A stretch of 64,000 nt of DNA from Methylicorpusculum oleiharenae. GTDB taxonomy: Bacteria > Pseudomonadota > Gammaproteobacteria > Methylococcales > Methylomonadaceae. Position numbers and translations under genes: made by a program. A model generated the notes under the pieces. It did no database searches and had not been told where the DNA came from. It worked only from the letters and a program-made list of their open reading frames with translations. Every line of letters begins with the position of its first letter. Position 1 is the first letter of the stretch. This document shows, one piece after another, positions 1 through 9,838 of the stretch. Location of the stretch: positions 3,378,492-3,442,491 of the forward strand of contig NZ_WUTY02000001.1 of the NCBI RefSeq assembly GCF_009828925.2, in the 5' to 3' direction.

Positions 1-3
1 CAG

Positions 4-36
4 TTGTTTACCATTTTAATGATGTGAAGTTGACAG
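4..36. promoter_or_regulatory. Candidate BirA operator upstream of bioB
   Basis: Two half-sites, TTGTTTACC (4-12) and AGTTGACAG (28-36), are separated by 15 bases. The enterobacterial BirA box is TTGTAAACC, a 15-16 base spacer, then GGTTTACAA; the halves here match at 7 and 6 of 9 positions. The place, about 55 bases ahead of the bioB start, suits biotin-responsive repression of the operon. The match is imperfect and the window begins at base 1, so the promoter itself cannot be judged. Confidence 0.4.
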
Positions 37-89
37 GATTGCTCAACTTGACCCCATCAATAATAATTAATTGGCCGGAGATTAACAGA

Positions 90-1088
90 ATGTCTGCAAA
101 CCCTGCAATACGCCCATTTGTTCCTGAACTATCGCTACGCCATGATTGGCATCTGGATGAAGTTCAGGCGCTATTTGATTTGCCTTTCAACGATTTGATT
201 TATCAAGCGCAGACTGTCCACCGTGCCAATTTTGATCCAAACGAAGTTCAAATCAGCAGTTTGTTAAGCATCAAAACCGGTGCCTGTTCCGAAGATTGCG
301 GTTATTGCCCGCAGAGTGCAAGGTATGATTCCAATCTTAAAGCGGAAGCCTTAATGCCGGTTGATGAAGTGTTGCAGGCAGCCCAGCGAGCCAAGGACGA
401 TGGTGCTTCCCGTTTTTGCATGGGCGCGGCCTGGCGGCAACCCAAAGATAAGGATATCGAACGTGTTGTTGAAATGATAAAAGGCGTCAAGGCTCTGGGA
501 ATGGAGACTTGTGTGACGCTGGGTATGTTGACCGATAAACAAACCGAAGAATTAAAAGCGGGCGGTCTGGATTATTACAATCATAATCTGGACACTTCGG
601 AAGATTATTATTCAGAAGTCATCACGACAAGAACCTATCAGGACCGGCTCGATACACTGGCAAGAGTGAGAGACGCCGGTATCAATGTCTGTTGCGGCGG
701 CATTATCGGTATGGGAGAAGGCCAGCAAGACAGAGCCAAGCTGCTGATCGAACTGGCTAATTTGCCAAAACATCCTGAGAGTGTGCCCATCAATATGCTG
801 GTTCAGGTGCAAGGTACGCCATTGATGGGTACAGAATCATTGGATCCTCTGGTTTTTGTCAGAACCATTGCCGTTGCGCGGATCATGATGCCCAAATCCC
901 GCGTGCGCTTGTCGGCGGGACGAAAGGAAATGAGTGATGAAATGCAGGCGCTGTGTTTTCTCGGCGGCGCCAATTCCATTTTTTATGGCGATAAATTATT
1001 GACGACTGATAATCCAATGACCCATCAGGATTTAACGTTATTCAAACGCTTGGGACTTCATTCGGGTGGATCAAGTCACGCTCAATGA
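90..1088 (+). CDS. bioB: Biotin synthase BioB
   Basis: Radical SAM enzyme that inserts sulfur into dethiobiotin, the last step of biotin synthesis. The cluster-binding CxxxCxxC is visible as CSEDCGYC near residue 55. The second-cluster region (NHNLDTS, the NVCCGG motif, and the arginine in RLSAGR) is also present. I chose the ATG at 90 because GGAG lies at 77-80 with good spacing and the protein then has the usual length of about 332 residues; an upstream in-frame GTG at 24 would add an unconserved leader. It is the first gene of the operon bioB-bioF-bioH-bioC-bioD and overlaps bioF by 4 bases (ATGA). bioA is not in the window. Confidence 0.96.
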   Translation: MSANPAIRPFVPELSLRHDWHLDEVQALFDLPFNDLIYQAQTVHRANFDPNEVQISSLLSIKTGACSEDCGYCPQSARYDSNLKAEALMPVDEVLQAAQRAKDDGASRFCMGAAWRQPKDKDIERVVEMIKGVKALGMETCVTLGMLTDKQTEELKAGGLDYYNHNLDTSEDYYSEVITTRTYQDRLDTLARVRDAGINVCCGGIIGMGEGQQDRAKLLIELANLPKHPESVPINMLVQVQGTPLMGTESLDPLVFVRTIAVARIMMPKSRVRLSAGRKEMSDEMQALCFLGGANSIFYGDKLLTTDNPMTHQDLTLFKRLGLHSGGSSHAQ

Positions 1089-2245
1089 CACTCCCTTTTT
1101 CCGGATTAACTGATCAGCTCGAAAGCATTCATCAGGACGGTCTTTACCGTTCTCGGCGGGTGCTGGACTCCGGGCAGGGTGTTCATTTGGTCTTGAAGGG
1201 TCAGCCGTTTATTAATTTCTGCAGTAACGATTATCTGGGTCTCGCCAGTCATCCTGATATTGCCAAAGCCTTTAAACAAGGGGTCGACCGTTACGGAGTG
1301 GGCAGCGGTTCTGCGCATCTGATATGCGGTCACAGCCTTGCACATCATGCGCTTGAAGAAGAATTGGCCGATTTTACCGGCCGTTCTCGTGCGCTTTTGT
1401 TTTCAACCGGCTATATGGCCAACATGGGCCTGATCTCGGCATTGGTCGGACCTAGCGATACCGTGCTGGAAGATCGATTAAATCATGCTTCTTTACTGGA
1501 TGGCGGCTTGTTATCGGGCGCCCGATTTAAACGTTACACTCATGCGGATACTGAACATTTAAACCGCCAGCTGGAAATGTCAGCGGGCAAGGCTTTGGTC
1601 GTGACGGACGGTGTATTCAGTATGGACGGGGATTTTGCTCCGCTGGCTGGTCTGGCAAAAGTCACCCACAAAAAAAATGCCTGGCTTATGGTCGATGATG
1701 CTCATGGACTGGGCGTAATCGGGGCTAATGGAGGCGGCGTGCTGGAACATTATGGGCTCGGTCAGCATGAAGTGCCGGTATTGGTCGGCACGCTGGGTAA
1801 GGCTTTCGGCACATTTGGCGCTTTTGTTGCCGGTTCCGAGGCGCTGATTGAAACGTTGATTCAAAAATCAAGAACGTATATCTACACCACGGCGACACCA
1901 CCGGCTTTGGCAGAGGCGACTCGCGCCAGTTTGAAAATCATCATTGCTGAGACCTGGCGGCGTGAAAAGCTAAAAATGCTAATCAAACGTTTTCAACGCG
2001 GTGCCGGACAAATAGGTCTGGCGATAAAGCCGAATGAATCGCCCATTCAACCCGTCCTGATCGGCGACAGTCATAAAGCCAGTCATGTCAGCCGGCAACT
2101 TGAGCAAGCCGGTTATTTAGTCAGCGCCATTCGTCCTCCGACTGTACCTAAAGGCTCGGCGCGGCTTCGAATCACGTTTTCAGCGCTGCATGAAGAGCAG
2201 CATATCGATCAACTTCTTGATGCCTTGAGCCATACCGATTTATGA
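1085..2245 (+). CDS. bioF: 8-amino-7-oxononanoate synthase BioF
   Basis: PLP-dependent enzyme that condenses pimeloyl-ACP (or -CoA) with alanine to 8-amino-7-oxononanoate in the cytoplasm. The 386-residue length is normal. Visible marks are [13 protein letters not shown] near the N-terminus, the DDAHGLG motif holding the PLP-contacting aspartate and histidine, and TLGKAFG with the Schiff-base lysine. Its ATG overlaps the bioB stop by 4 bases and its end overlaps bioH by 4, so it is translationally coupled on both sides. Confidence 0.95.
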   Translation: MTLPFSGLTDQLESIHQDGLYRSRRVLDSGQGVHLVLKGQPFINFCSNDYLGLASHPDIAKAFKQGVDRYGVGSGSAHLICGHSLAHHALEEELADFTGRSRALLFSTGYMANMGLISALVGPSDTVLEDRLNHASLLDGGLLSGARFKRYTHADTEHLNRQLEMSAGKALVVTDGVFSMDGDFAPLAGLAKVTHKKNAWLMVDDAHGLGVIGANGGGVLEHYGLGQHEVPVLVGTLGKAFGTFGAFVAGSEALIETLIQKSRTYIYTTATPPALAEATRASLKIIIAETWRREKLKMLIKRFQRGAGQIGLAIKPNESPIQPVLIGDSHKASHVSRQLEQAGYLVSAIRPPTVPKGSARLRITFSALHEEQHIDQLLDALSHTDL

Positions 2246-3003
2246 CATTACATGTGGAAACCTACGGTCAGGGTCTGCCTCTGGTTATGGTTCACGGCTG
2301 GGCCATGCATACCGGGATCTGGCGATCGTTTGCCCGCCGTTTGGCTGCACATTATCGGGTGTACTGTGTGGATTTGCCGGGTCATGGATTAAGCCGGCAT
2401 TGTGAGCAATTCTCGTTGCCGCGCATTTGTGAATCATTAGCACAACAATTGCCGAAACAGCCATATGTCTGGTTAGGCTGGTCGCTGGGCGGTATGGTCT
2501 CTGTTGAAATGGCGCGCCTGTTTCCTGACAGAGTCCAGGCTATTGTATTGCTGGCGAGCAACCCTTGTTTTGTAGTGAAGACCGACTGGCCAGGTATTAA
2601 AGAGCCGGTTTTGGAGAGCTTTGCCGAACAGTTGAGTCTTGATTGCCAGGCCACATTGCTGAGATTTTTATCGCTGCAAATCAATGGGCTTGAGAATTTC
2701 AAAGCATTATCAAAAACCATGAAAGCGGCTGTAAAAGAAACCGATTCACCTGAACCGTATATTTTGCAACAAGGGCTTACGATGTTAAAAAACGAGGATT
2801 TAAGGCCTGCAATAAGAGATTTTAAAATGCCAATGGCTGCAATATTCGGTGATAGAGACTCTTTAGTACCGGTCAGTGTAGGTCCGGCTTTACAAGTGCT
2901 CAATCCTTCCATCACGGTTAATGTGTTGAACAAAGCGGCTCACGCGCCTTTTTTGTCGCATGAAACGGATCTTTTGGAATTGATTACTGATTTTGTGAAT
3001 TAA
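2242..3003 (+). CDS. bioH: Pimeloyl-ACP methyl ester esterase BioH
   Basis: Alpha/beta hydrolase that removes the methyl group from pimeloyl-ACP methyl ester, ending the BioC-primed detour through fatty acid synthesis. The oxyanion region VHGWAMH, the nucleophile elbow GWSLGG (serine), a late aspartate in FGDRDSLVP and the histidine in AAHAPFLSH form the expected triad. At 253 residues it has the length of E. coli BioH. It sits between bioF and bioC, so assignment to BioH over a generic hydrolase is well supported by context. Confidence 0.92.
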   Translation: MTLHVETYGQGLPLVMVHGWAMHTGIWRSFARRLAAHYRVYCVDLPGHGLSRHCEQFSLPRICESLAQQLPKQPYVWLGWSLGGMVSVEMARLFPDRVQAIVLLASNPCFVVKTDWPGIKEPVLESFAEQLSLDCQATLLRFLSLQINGLENFKALSKTMKAAVKETDSPEPYILQQGLTMLKNEDLRPAIRDFKMPMAAIFGDRDSLVPVSVGPALQVLNPSITVNVLNKAAHAPFLSHETDLLELITDFVN

Positions 3004-3005
3004 CG

Positions 3006-3800
3006 ATGAGTGCTGTTTTTGATCTGGACAAGCAAAAAATCAAGACTTCTTTTGGCAATGCGAGTCTGTCTTATGACAGTGCTGCCAGATTGCAACAGCA
3101 GGTTGGACTTCATTTAGTTAATCAATACGCAGGCAATGGATTATCCGGGTTAATTTTGGATGTCGGTTGTGGAACCGGATTTTTGACGGAGCGCCTTTTA
3201 CAATTTTCAGCACTAGAAACCATCATCGCACTGGATATTGCTCAACCCATGTTACATCAGGCGCGCTTAAGACTGGTTGATCATTCCCGCGTGGCGTATG
3301 TATGCGCAGATGCAGAGTCTTTGCCGTTCGTGGACCAGCAATTTGATTCAATAGTCTCAAATCTTGCTTTGCAATGGTGCAACCTGAATAGTGAAACTTT
3401 TTTCAGTTTTAAAAAACTGGTAAAACCCGGAGGCCAGTTGATTTTTTCAACCTTTGGCCCTCAAACACTCAGCGAGTTAAAGCTTGCCTGGAAAGCGGTG
3501 GACGATTTCCGGCATGTTAATGAATTTGCTGTGCAAGATGATTTATTTCAGGCGTTAACTGAGGCAGGATCAAAAAAAATTCAGATTGAAACCGTTGTCT
3601 ATAAATCTGCGTATGAATCGGCGCTGGAATTAATGGCCGAATTAAAATGCTTGGGTGCGCACAACGTTGCTCAAGACAGAAAGAGACGGTTAACAACAAA
3701 AAGTGAATTGCAAAAACTGTTGGCTGCTTATCCGAGAATAAGCGAAGTGCCCGGTGTTTTTGCTACGTTTGAAGTTATTTATGTGGTGGCCTCTTTTTAA
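3006..3800 (+). CDS. bioC: Malonyl-ACP O-methyltransferase BioC
   Basis: SAM-dependent methyltransferase that caps malonyl-ACP so it can enter fatty acid elongation and give pimeloyl-ACP methyl ester. The SAM-binding glycine motif is LDVGCGTGFLTE, followed by an acidic strand-2 end (IALDIAQPML) and DAESLPF. It is 264 residues, usual for the family. It starts two bases after the bioH stop and ends directly against the bioD start (TAAATG). Confidence 0.93.
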   Translation: MSAVFDLDKQKIKTSFGNASLSYDSAARLQQQVGLHLVNQYAGNGLSGLILDVGCGTGFLTERLLQFSALETIIALDIAQPMLHQARLRLVDHSRVAYVCADAESLPFVDQQFDSIVSNLALQWCNLNSETFFSFKKLVKPGGQLIFSTFGPQTLSELKLAWKAVDDFRHVNEFAVQDDLFQALTEAGSKKIQIETVVYKSAYESALELMAELKCLGAHNVAQDRKRRLTTKSELQKLLAAYPRISEVPGVFATFEVIYVVASF

Positions 3801-4469
3801 ATGAGCAAACAAAACTTTTTTATTACCGGAACCGATACCGGTGCCGGTAAGACCTGGTCAACTGCTGCGTTAATGCATCATTTTAAAATGAAAGGTAATA
3901 CGGTGATCGGCATGAAGCCAGTCGCCTCGGGTTGCGAGGAGATTTCAGGCAAACTCAGAAACGAGGATGCCTTGTTACTTCATGAACTTGCGTCTGTTCC
4001 TGTGTCCTATGAGCTGATTAATCCTTATGCATTTAGAGAGCCTGTTGCACCGCATTTGGCGGCGAATGGCCAGTTAATTGATATCGGTTTGATACATGCA
4101 AACTATAAACACTTACAGACTCTGGCCGATGTGGTTTTAATCGAAGGAGCGGGCGGTTGGCTGGTTCCTTTGGGCAAGAATCAGGATTGGAGTGACCTGG
4201 TCTTGCGCCTTAACATTCCCGTTATCATCGTTGTGGCTTTAAAATTGGGGTGCATCAACCATGCTCGTCTGACTCACAAAGTTATCACCGATGCGGAGAT
4301 TCCCTGTGCAGGCTGGATAGCGGCCTGTGTTGATGAGACCATGCTGCGGCCGGAAGAAACACTGCAAACACTGGTTTCATGGATTAGCGCGCCCTTACTG
4401 GGAGTATTTCCTTTTCAGAAAAATCCTGATTTTGCTCAATTGGCCAAAGCGATGATAATTTCCCTATAA
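3801..4469 (+). CDS. bioD: ATP-dependent dethiobiotin synthetase BioD
   Basis: Closes the ureido ring of dethiobiotin from 7,8-diaminononanoate, CO2 and ATP. The N-terminal P-loop is the BioD form ITGTDTGAGKTW; KPVASGCE and EGAGGWLVPL are the substrate and metal motifs. It is 222 residues long. The ATG follows the bioC stop without a gap, and this is the last gene of the biotin operon; no clear terminator follows it. Confidence 0.95.
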   Translation: MSKQNFFITGTDTGAGKTWSTAALMHHFKMKGNTVIGMKPVASGCEEISGKLRNEDALLLHELASVPVSYELINPYAFREPVAPHLAANGQLIDIGLIHANYKHLQTLADVVLIEGAGGWLVPLGKNQDWSDLVLRLNIPVIIVVALKLGCINHARLTHKVITDAEIPCAGWIAACVDETMLRPEETLQTLVSWISAPLLGVFPFQKNPDFAQLAKAMIISL

Positions 4470-4476
4470 AAAGTAA

Positions 4477-4505
4477 TTGAAATTAGGCTTAAAATTATCC
4501 ATACT
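4477..4505 (+). promoter_or_regulatory. Possible sigma-70 promoter for bacteriohemerythrin
   Basis: TTGAAA at 4477-4482 and CATACT at 4500-4505 are 17 bases apart, in the 80-base gap between bioD and the hemerythrin gene. A strong GGGGAG ribosome binding site follows before the ATG at 4550. The -10 element is weak, so this is a guess from spacing. Confidence 0.3.
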
Positions 4506-4549
4506 TAATTTGTGGTTTTAAGATAACAATAACACTGAGGGGAGCTACT

Positions 4550-4945
4550 ATGAGTTTGATTAACTGGACTGCAGATCAGTACGGAACAAACGTAGGATTT
4601 GCTGATGAAGAACACCAAATCCTGTTTGGTAAGTTGAATAAATTATACGACTTGGCTACTGGCGGGGCTGAGCGCTCAGCAATTGGAGGGCAGTTGGATG
4701 ACTTGATTGCCTATGTGGTGGGCCATTTTGCTCACGAAGAAAAAGAAATGGCTGCGGCCCAATTTTCCGGCATAGAGGCCCATAAAGCAGAACATCAGGC
4801 TCTGGTCGCCACATGCGCCGATTTACAGAAAAAATTTCATGCCGGCGAGGCTGATGTAACCGAAGAAGTCGGTCAAATGGTGAAAGGCTGGCTGGATAGT
4901 CACATTCCCACTTTCGATAGAGGGTATTCCTCTGTATTGAGTTAA
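4550..4945 (+). CDS. Bacteriohemerythrin
   Basis: Small cytoplasmic oxygen-binding protein with a non-heme di-iron centre in a four-helix bundle. All seven expected ligands can be placed: H22, H59, E63 (HFAHEEKEM), H78 and H82 (HKAEH), H118 and D123 (HIPTFDRGY). Its 131 residues match a single-domain bacteriohemerythrin with no signalling domain attached. It stands alone between the biotin operon and the oxidase operon, with its own ribosome binding site and terminator. In methanotrophs such proteins have been linked to oxygen supply; that role here is inference. Confidence 0.93.
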   Translation: MSLINWTADQYGTNVGFADEEHQILFGKLNKLYDLATGGAERSAIGGQLDDLIAYVVGHFAHEEKEMAAAQFSGIEAHKAEHQALVATCADLQKKFHAGEADVTEEVGQMVKGWLDSHIPTFDRGYSSVLS

Positions 4946-4970
4946 GTATTACAAACAGATGATTAATTTA

Positions 4971-5002
4971 GCCCGTGATGGAAACATCACGGGCTTTTTT
5001 TT
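4971..5002 (+). terminator. Rho-independent terminator after bacteriohemerythrin
   Basis: A perfect 10-bp stem GCCCGTGATG / CATCACGGGC with a GAAA loop is followed by eight T residues, 25 bases past the stop codon. Confidence 0.92.
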
Positions 5003-5051
5003 GTCTGAAAGCCAATTCGGGAAAAGCTCTTCTGGCTTAGTGTCGTTTCAT

Positions 5052-5079
5052 GGGTTAAAATTCTTAAGTTATTTAACCC
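5052..5079. promoter_or_regulatory. Inverted repeat upstream of coxB
   Basis: GGGTTAAA (5052-5059) and TTTAACCC (5072-5079) form a perfect 8-bp inverted repeat about 90 bases ahead of the coxB start. It could be an operator for the oxidase operon or a chance AT-rich palindrome. I do not recognise a known regulator consensus. Confidence 0.3.
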
Positions 5080-5170
5080 TTTAAAATGGAGCAGACGGAC
5101 GTGCTCAATCTAAAATTCAATCAATAAAATGCATACAAGAGTTTCTAACTACCTACCTGGAGGCTGCTCC

Positions 5171-6355
5171 GTGAAGAAAGCAAAGCAACTGATCGCATGT
5201 GTGATTCTAATGGCAATGGGCCTTGAATCTGCGCACGCGGCATACGACCTTAATTTGATGCAAGGGGTAACTCAGATCAGTCATGATGTGTATGATTTGC
5301 ACATGCTGATTCTGTGGATTTGCGTATTTATCGGAATTGCCGTGTTTGGGGCCATGTTTTATTCGATTTACTATCATCGTAAATCGAGAGGACATGTCGC
5401 ATCCCAATTCCATGAAAGCACAAAGATAGAGATCTTGTGGACGATTATTCCTACGCTGATTCTTGTTGGCATGGCAATACCAGCCACCAAGACCATGATG
5501 GAACTGAATGATGTGCAGGATGCCGATATGTCCATCAAAGTGACGGGCTGGCAATGGAAATGGGAATATGAATATCTTGACACGGGCGTGCATTTTTTTA
5601 GCAGTCTGGATGAAGCCAGTAATAGAGCCAGACAATTGGGTTCAGGCATAGATCCTAGATCAGTTCCTCATTACCTGCTTAACGTCGATCACCCTCTGGT
5701 AATCCCGGTTAAGAAGAAAATCCGTTTTCTTTTTACAGCAGCCGATGTTTTGCACTCCTGGTGGGTGCCCGATTTAGGCTGGAAAAAAGATACGATTCCC
5801 GGTTTTATCAATGAGGCCTGGACGTATGTCGAAAAACCAGGCACTTACCGTGGGCAATGTACAGAACTGTGCGGAAAAGACCATGGCTTTATGCCTATCG
5901 TAGTGATTGCAATGGAGCAGGCCGATTACGATAACTGGGTGGCAGAGCAAAAAGGTCTGGTTGCAGAGACCAATGCTGCGGCTGAAAAAGAATGGTCAAA
6001 AGACGAACTTATCGCCAAGGGTGAGGCGGTTTATCAAAATAACTGCGCTTCTTGCCATATGGCGGACGGAGCAGGTATGGCCGGAGCATTTCCTGCTTTG
6101 ACCGGAAGCAAACTGGTCAATGGTGACATCAACAGTCAGATTGATCTGGTTTACAAAGGTAAAGGAATGATGCCAGCGTTTGGTCAAATGTTGAGTGAAG
6201 TCGACTTCGCAGCCGTCATTACCTATACCCGTAATGCTCTTGGCAATGCAGTAGGTGATTCAGTCCAACCATCAGCCATTAAATCATTGAAATCATCGGC
6301 GCCTGCGCAAACTGATGATAAAGACGAGGATGATCAAGACGAAGGAAACACGTAG
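5171..6355 (+). CDS. coxB: Cytochrome c oxidase subunit II with fused cytochrome c domain
   Basis: Subunit II of an aa3/caa3-type oxidase, which receives electrons at the CuA centre. I start at GTG 5171 because GGAGG lies at 5159-5163 and the protein then begins with a signal peptide (KKAKQLIACVILMAMG, then SAHAA); an upstream ATG at 5129 gives a poor leader. Two membrane helices follow, then the GWQWKWEYEY aromatic patch and the CuA motif CTELCGKDHGFM with two Cys, His and Met. A C-terminal cytochrome c domain carries CASCH and a methionine in KGMMPAFG, so the enzyme is a caa3-like form. The tail is highly acidic. First gene of coxB-coxA-orf-ctaG-coxC. Confidence 0.94.
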   Translation: MKKAKQLIACVILMAMGLESAHAAYDLNLMQGVTQISHDVYDLHMLILWICVFIGIAVFGAMFYSIYYHRKSRGHVASQFHESTKIEILWTIIPTLILVGMAIPATKTMMELNDVQDADMSIKVTGWQWKWEYEYLDTGVHFFSSLDEASNRARQLGSGIDPRSVPHYLLNVDHPLVIPVKKKIRFLFTAADVLHSWWVPDLGWKKDTIPGFINEAWTYVEKPGTYRGQCTELCGKDHGFMPIVVIAMEQADYDNWVAEQKGLVAETNAAAEKEWSKDELIAKGEAVYQNNCASCHMADGAGMAGAFPALTGSKLVNGDINSQIDLVYKGKGMMPAFGQMLSEVDFAAVITYTRNALGNAVGDSVQPSAIKSLKSSAPAQTDDKDEDDQDEGNT

Positions 6356-6420
6356 TGTTTTGAACAAGCTGTTTGCTTTGTTTGAATTCAAATCTTTTTT
6401 ACAAAAATAGAGGTAACACA

Positions 6421-8040
6421 ATGTCAGCGGTAGTCACTGAACATGATGATCATCATGAGCATGATCATGATCACGGCCCCAGTAAAGGCCTTTTAAGATG
6501 GTTAATAACCACCAACCATAAAGATATCGGAACACTTTATCTGTTGTTTGCACTGGCAATGTTTTTTGTTGGTGGAGCCATGGCATTGGTTATCCGTGCC
6601 GAATTGTTTGAACCCGGTTTGCAGTTTGTGCAACCTCAGTTTTTCAATTCCATGACGACCATGCATGCACTGGTCATGGTATTCGGTGCGGTAATGCCTG
6701 CGTTTGTGGGGCTTGCTAACTGGATGATTCCCATGATGATTGGCGCCCCGGATATGGCGTTGCCAAGAATGAACAACATGAGTTTCTGGTTGCTGGTTGC
6801 CGGTGTTTTGATGCTGGCCAGCACGTTATTCATGGAAGGCGGCGCGCCGGCATCCGGCTGGACTTTGTATCCTCCTTTGGTTTTACAAACCGGTGCCGCG
6901 TTACCGTTTGCAATCTTCTCGGTGCATTTGCTGGGTATTTCGTCGATCATGGGCGCGATTAACATTATCGCAACCATTTTTAACATGCGCGCTCCAGCGA
7001 TGACCTTGATGAAAATGCCGCTTTTCGTCTGGACCTGGCTGATTACCGCGTTTTTACTGATTGCGATCATGCCTGTGTTTGCCGGTGCGGTAACCATGCT
7101 GTTAACTGATCGATTCTTCGGCACCAGCTTTTTTGATGCTGCAGGCGGCGGTGATCCGGTTCTGTATCAACATATTTTCTGGTTTTTCGGTCATCCTGAA
7201 GTTTATGTCATGATTTTGCCGACTTTTGGTGTTGCATCCACAATCATTCCGGTGTTTGCACGCAAACCTTTGTTCGGTTACAGCTCTATGGTTTATGCGA
7301 CTGCAGCCATTGCTTTCCTGTCATTTATCGTATGGGCTCACCACATGTTTACTGTGGGCATGCCGATAGCCGGTGAGTTGTACTTTATGTATGCCACCAT
7401 GCTGATTGCGATTCCCACCGGTGTAAAAGTGTTCAACTGGACGGCCACGATGTGGAAAGGGTCCATGACCTTTGAAACACCGATGTTGTTTTCAATTGCC
7501 TTCGTGGTGTTATTTACGATGGGTGGATTTACCGGTTTGATGATGTCTGTTGCACCTTCAGACTTTCAGTACCATGACACCTATTTTATTGTTGCTCATT
7601 TTCATTACACATTGGTACCCGCTTCCATATTTATCTTGATGGCGGCCGGTTACTTTTGGCTGCCCAAATGGACCGGCCACATGTATGACGAAAAAATCGG
7701 TAAACTGCATTTCTGGTTATCCGCCATCTCTGTCAATATTCTGTTCTTTCCTCAGCATTTCCTGGGCTTGGCTGGTATGCCAAGACGTATTCCGGATTAT
7801 GCCGTGCAATTTGCGGATTGGAATATGGTATCGAGTATTGGTGCGTTCATTTTCGGCTTCAGCCAATTGCTGTTCCTTTGGGTTGTTATTAAAACCATTA
7901 AAGGTGGAACCGGCGAAGCAGTAACGGACGAGGTTTGGGAAGATGCAAGAAAGCACGGCCTAGAATGGACATTGCCTTCTCCACCGCCTTACCATACGTT
8001 TACTACACCACCGGAAATAGTTCCAACTGAGCATTTTTAA
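6421..8040 (+). CDS. coxA: Cytochrome c oxidase subunit I
   Basis: Catalytic heme a / a3-CuB subunit that reduces oxygen and pumps protons. ATG 6421 follows AGAGGT, and the product is 539 residues with about 12 membrane helices. Visible are the low-spin heme histidine in [22 protein letters not shown] (CuB histidine, cross-linked tyrosine and the glutamate of A1-type oxidases), the [10 protein letters not shown] histidine pair, and the K-channel region [17 protein letters not shown] short histidine/aspartate-rich tail (about residues 8-19) precedes the first helix; it may bind metal. It follows coxB by 65 bases. Confidence 0.96.
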   Translation: MSAVVTEHDDHHEHDHDHGPSKGLLRWLITTNHKDIGTLYLLFALAMFFVGGAMALVIRAELFEPGLQFVQPQFFNSMTTMHALVMVFGAVMPAFVGLANWMIPMMIGAPDMALPRMNNMSFWLLVAGVLMLASTLFMEGGAPASGWTLYPPLVLQTGAALPFAIFSVHLLGISSIMGAINIIATIFNMRAPAMTLMKMPLFVWTWLITAFLLIAIMPVFAGAVTMLLTDRFFGTSFFDAAGGGDPVLYQHIFWFFGHPEVYVMILPTFGVASTIIPVFARKPLFGYSSMVYATAAIAFLSFIVWAHHMFTVGMPIAGELYFMYATMLIAIPTGVKVFNWTATMWKGSMTFETPMLFSIAFVVLFTMGGFTGLMMSVAPSDFQYHDTYFIVAHFHYTLVPASIFILMAAGYFWLPKWTGHMYDEKIGKLHFWLSAISVNILFFPQHFLGLAGMPRRIPDYAVQFADWNMVSSIGAFIFGFSQLLFLWVVIKTIKGGTGEAVTDEVWEDARKHGLEWTLPSPPPYHTFTTPPEIVPTEHF

Positions 8041-8192
8041 CAAAGCCTGATGCAGGCAACTTGGAGAAGCGCTGAATAATGCGGCGCTTCCCAACAAGGC
8101 CATGGATTAGATGATCTATCCGTGGCCCATTCAGAGTTTAAATACTGAACACTGCATTAAACGTGCTAAATGCATAAATATTCGGGAAATTC

Positions 8193-8291
8193 ATGACGAC
8201 CAAGAGCAAAAACATTTTAACGGCACTGGTTTTGACAGCTTTCGTTGTTGCTGTCTATGTGTTTGCCGTAATGAGAGCAATTGCAGAATGA
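8193..8291 (+). CDS. Small single-pass membrane protein between coxA and ctaG
   Basis: A 32-codon frame (MTTKSKNILTALVLTA... ending MRAIAE) with a basic N-terminus and one hydrophobic helix. Its TGA overlaps the ctaG ATG in an ATGA, the same coupling used elsewhere in this region. A weak GGGAA lies 4 bases before its ATG. Short membrane proteins at this position are known in proteobacterial oxidase operons as small assembly proteins, so I take it as a real gene and a likely oxidase assembly partner. Conservation could not be checked. Confidence 0.65.
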   Translation: MTTKSKNILTALVLTAFVVAVYVFAVMRAIAE

Positions 8292-8833
8292 GTGAGGGCG
8301 TAGATTCAAAAAACCGTAAATTAGTTACAAAGCTGGCGCTTATTGCGATTGCCATGTTTGGTTTTGGTTATGCACTGGTCCCGATTTACGATGTGTTTTG
8401 CGACATCACTGGATTGAACGGCAAGACCAACACTGACGCAGTCCTGGAAACTCAATATCAAGTCGACAAATCCAGAGAAATCAAAGTTGAGTTTGTGACC
8501 TCGGTCAATAAGTCGGCGCCTATGACTTTTCGTGCCGAAAGCAACAAGATTGTGGTTCATCCAGGCCAGTTTTACACGGTTAATTTTTATGCTGAAAATC
8601 TGACTGACAAAAAAATGCTGGCACAGGCCATTCCCAGTGTTTCACCCGGATTGGCATCGGAATATTTTAAAAAAACCGAATGTTTTTGTTTTACGGAACA
8701 GGTTTTTGACCCCGGAGAGGGCAAGACAATGCCGGTTCGATTCGTTGTTGAGCCGGGTCTGCCTGAACAGTACAAAACGATTACACTTTCTTACACTTTT
8801 TTTGATAATACTGATAAATCAGTAAAAAACTAA
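8288..8833 (+). CDS. ctaG: Cytochrome c oxidase assembly protein CtaG/Cox11
   Basis: Copper chaperone that delivers CuB to subunit I. One N-terminal membrane helix (LALIAIAMFGFGYALVP) is followed by the family signature VPIYDVFCDITGLNG and a periplasmic beta domain with the copper-binding CFCF (KKTECFCFTEQVF). I start at ATG 8288, which overlaps the small gene before it. A longer frame from 8111 reads through that small gene in another frame and carries no Cox11 homology in its leader. The product is 181 residues, normal for Cox11. Confidence 0.94.
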   Translation: MSEGVDSKNRKLVTKLALIAIAMFGFGYALVPIYDVFCDITGLNGKTNTDAVLETQYQVDKSREIKVEFVTSVNKSAPMTFRAESNKIVVHPGQFYTVNFYAENLTDKKMLAQAIPSVSPGLASEYFKKTECFCFTEQVFDPGEGKTMPVRFVVEPGLPEQYKTITLSYTFFDNTDKSVKN

Positions 8834-8848
8834 CAACAGGGGAAGGCT

Positions 8849-9712
8849 ATGTCCACAACTGCTTATTACATACCGCATAAAGCTACGTGGCCTATCATAG
8901 GCACGGGCGGACTTATGTTAACTTTGGCAGGTTTTGCCAATTTCTTGAATGGATCATCCATCGGTTCAACCATGATGATCATGGGATTCATGACGTTTAT
9001 TGTTATGTTGGCCGGTTGGTTCAGCTTGCAGGCAACGGAAAGCGAGTCCGGCATGTACAGTACTCAGGTCGGTATTTCTTACCGCATGGGCATGATGTGG
9101 TTTATTTTTTCAGAGATTATGTTTTTTGCCGTTTTCTTCGGCACATTGTGGTATACCAGAAATTTGTCAGTACCCTGGCTGGGAGGCTTGGGCGACGGTC
9201 CTGGTCGTTCGTCACACTTGTTGTGGGAAAATTTTACAGCGCAGTGGCCGACAAACGGTCCCGGTGAAATCGGTGGTGAATTTGAACCTATGGGTGCATG
9301 GGGTTTGCCTTTACTGAATACATTGATCCTGCTGACCAGCGGTGTCACGTGTACATGGGCTCATCATGGCCTTTTAGCTCAAAAACGTGATCAGCTGATT
9401 AAAGGCTTGATTGCAACCGTAGCACTTGGATTTATGTTCGTTGCATTTCAGGCTATTGAGTACCATGAAGCCTACACTGAAATGGGCTTGACTCTCGGCT
9501 CGGGCATTTACGGTTCAACTTTCTTCATGTTGACCGGTTTTCACGGTTTTCACGTCTGCGTGGGCGCCATTATCCTGTCAGTTGTTCTGTTTCGCAGCTG
9601 GAGAGGTCATTTTAAGCCGGAAAACCATTTTGCATTCGAAGCAGCCGCCTGGTATTGGCATTTTGTTGACGTCGTTTGGTTAGGTTTATTTGTGTTTGTC
9701 TATTTACTCTAA
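8849..9712 (+). CDS. coxC: Cytochrome c oxidase subunit III
   Basis: Seven-helix subunit III, 287 residues. Marks include YRMGMMWFIFSEIMFF, the WEN...WP segment, the AIEYHEAY motif and HGFHVCVGAIILS, ending with EAAAWYWHFVDVVWL. A strong GGGGAAGG precedes the ATG. It closes the structural oxidase operon and is followed by a terminator. Confidence 0.95.
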   Translation: MSTTAYYIPHKATWPIIGTGGLMLTLAGFANFLNGSSIGSTMMIMGFMTFIVMLAGWFSLQATESESGMYSTQVGISYRMGMMWFIFSEIMFFAVFFGTLWYTRNLSVPWLGGLGDGPGRSSHLLWENFTAQWPTNGPGEIGGEFEPMGAWGLPLLNTLILLTSGVTCTWAHHGLLAQKRDQLIKGLIATVALGFMFVAFQAIEYHEAYTEMGLTLGSGIYGSTFFMLTGFHGFHVCVGAIILSVVLFRSWRGHFKPENHFAFEAAAWYWHFVDVVWLGLFVFVYLL

Positions 9713-9733
9713 AGTAACAGCAACACAGTAATT

Positions 9734-9765
9734 AAAGCGCTGCTTTACGCAGCGCTTTTTTTTTG
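9734..9765 (+). terminator. Rho-independent terminator after coxC
   Basis: AAAGCGCTGC and GCAGCGCTTT pair around a TTTAC loop, with a run of T residues, about 20 bases after the coxC stop. Confidence 0.92.
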
Positions 9766-9838
9766 TAGCGGCCTGACTTTTCAGAGGGTTGGGAAGAGTG
9801 CGTCAATATTATAAAGAGCAATCGCCCGGATCTCGTTC

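Noticed and set aside
24-89. Longer bioB from GTG at 24
   Set aside because: A good ribosome site precedes ATG 90, and the extra residues are not part of BioB; the region instead holds the BirA-like box.
8111-8287. N-terminal extension of ctaG in a longer frame from 8111
   Set aside because: The leader is cysteine-rich with no Cox11 similarity and overlaps a better small frame at 8193; the family start fits ATG 8288.
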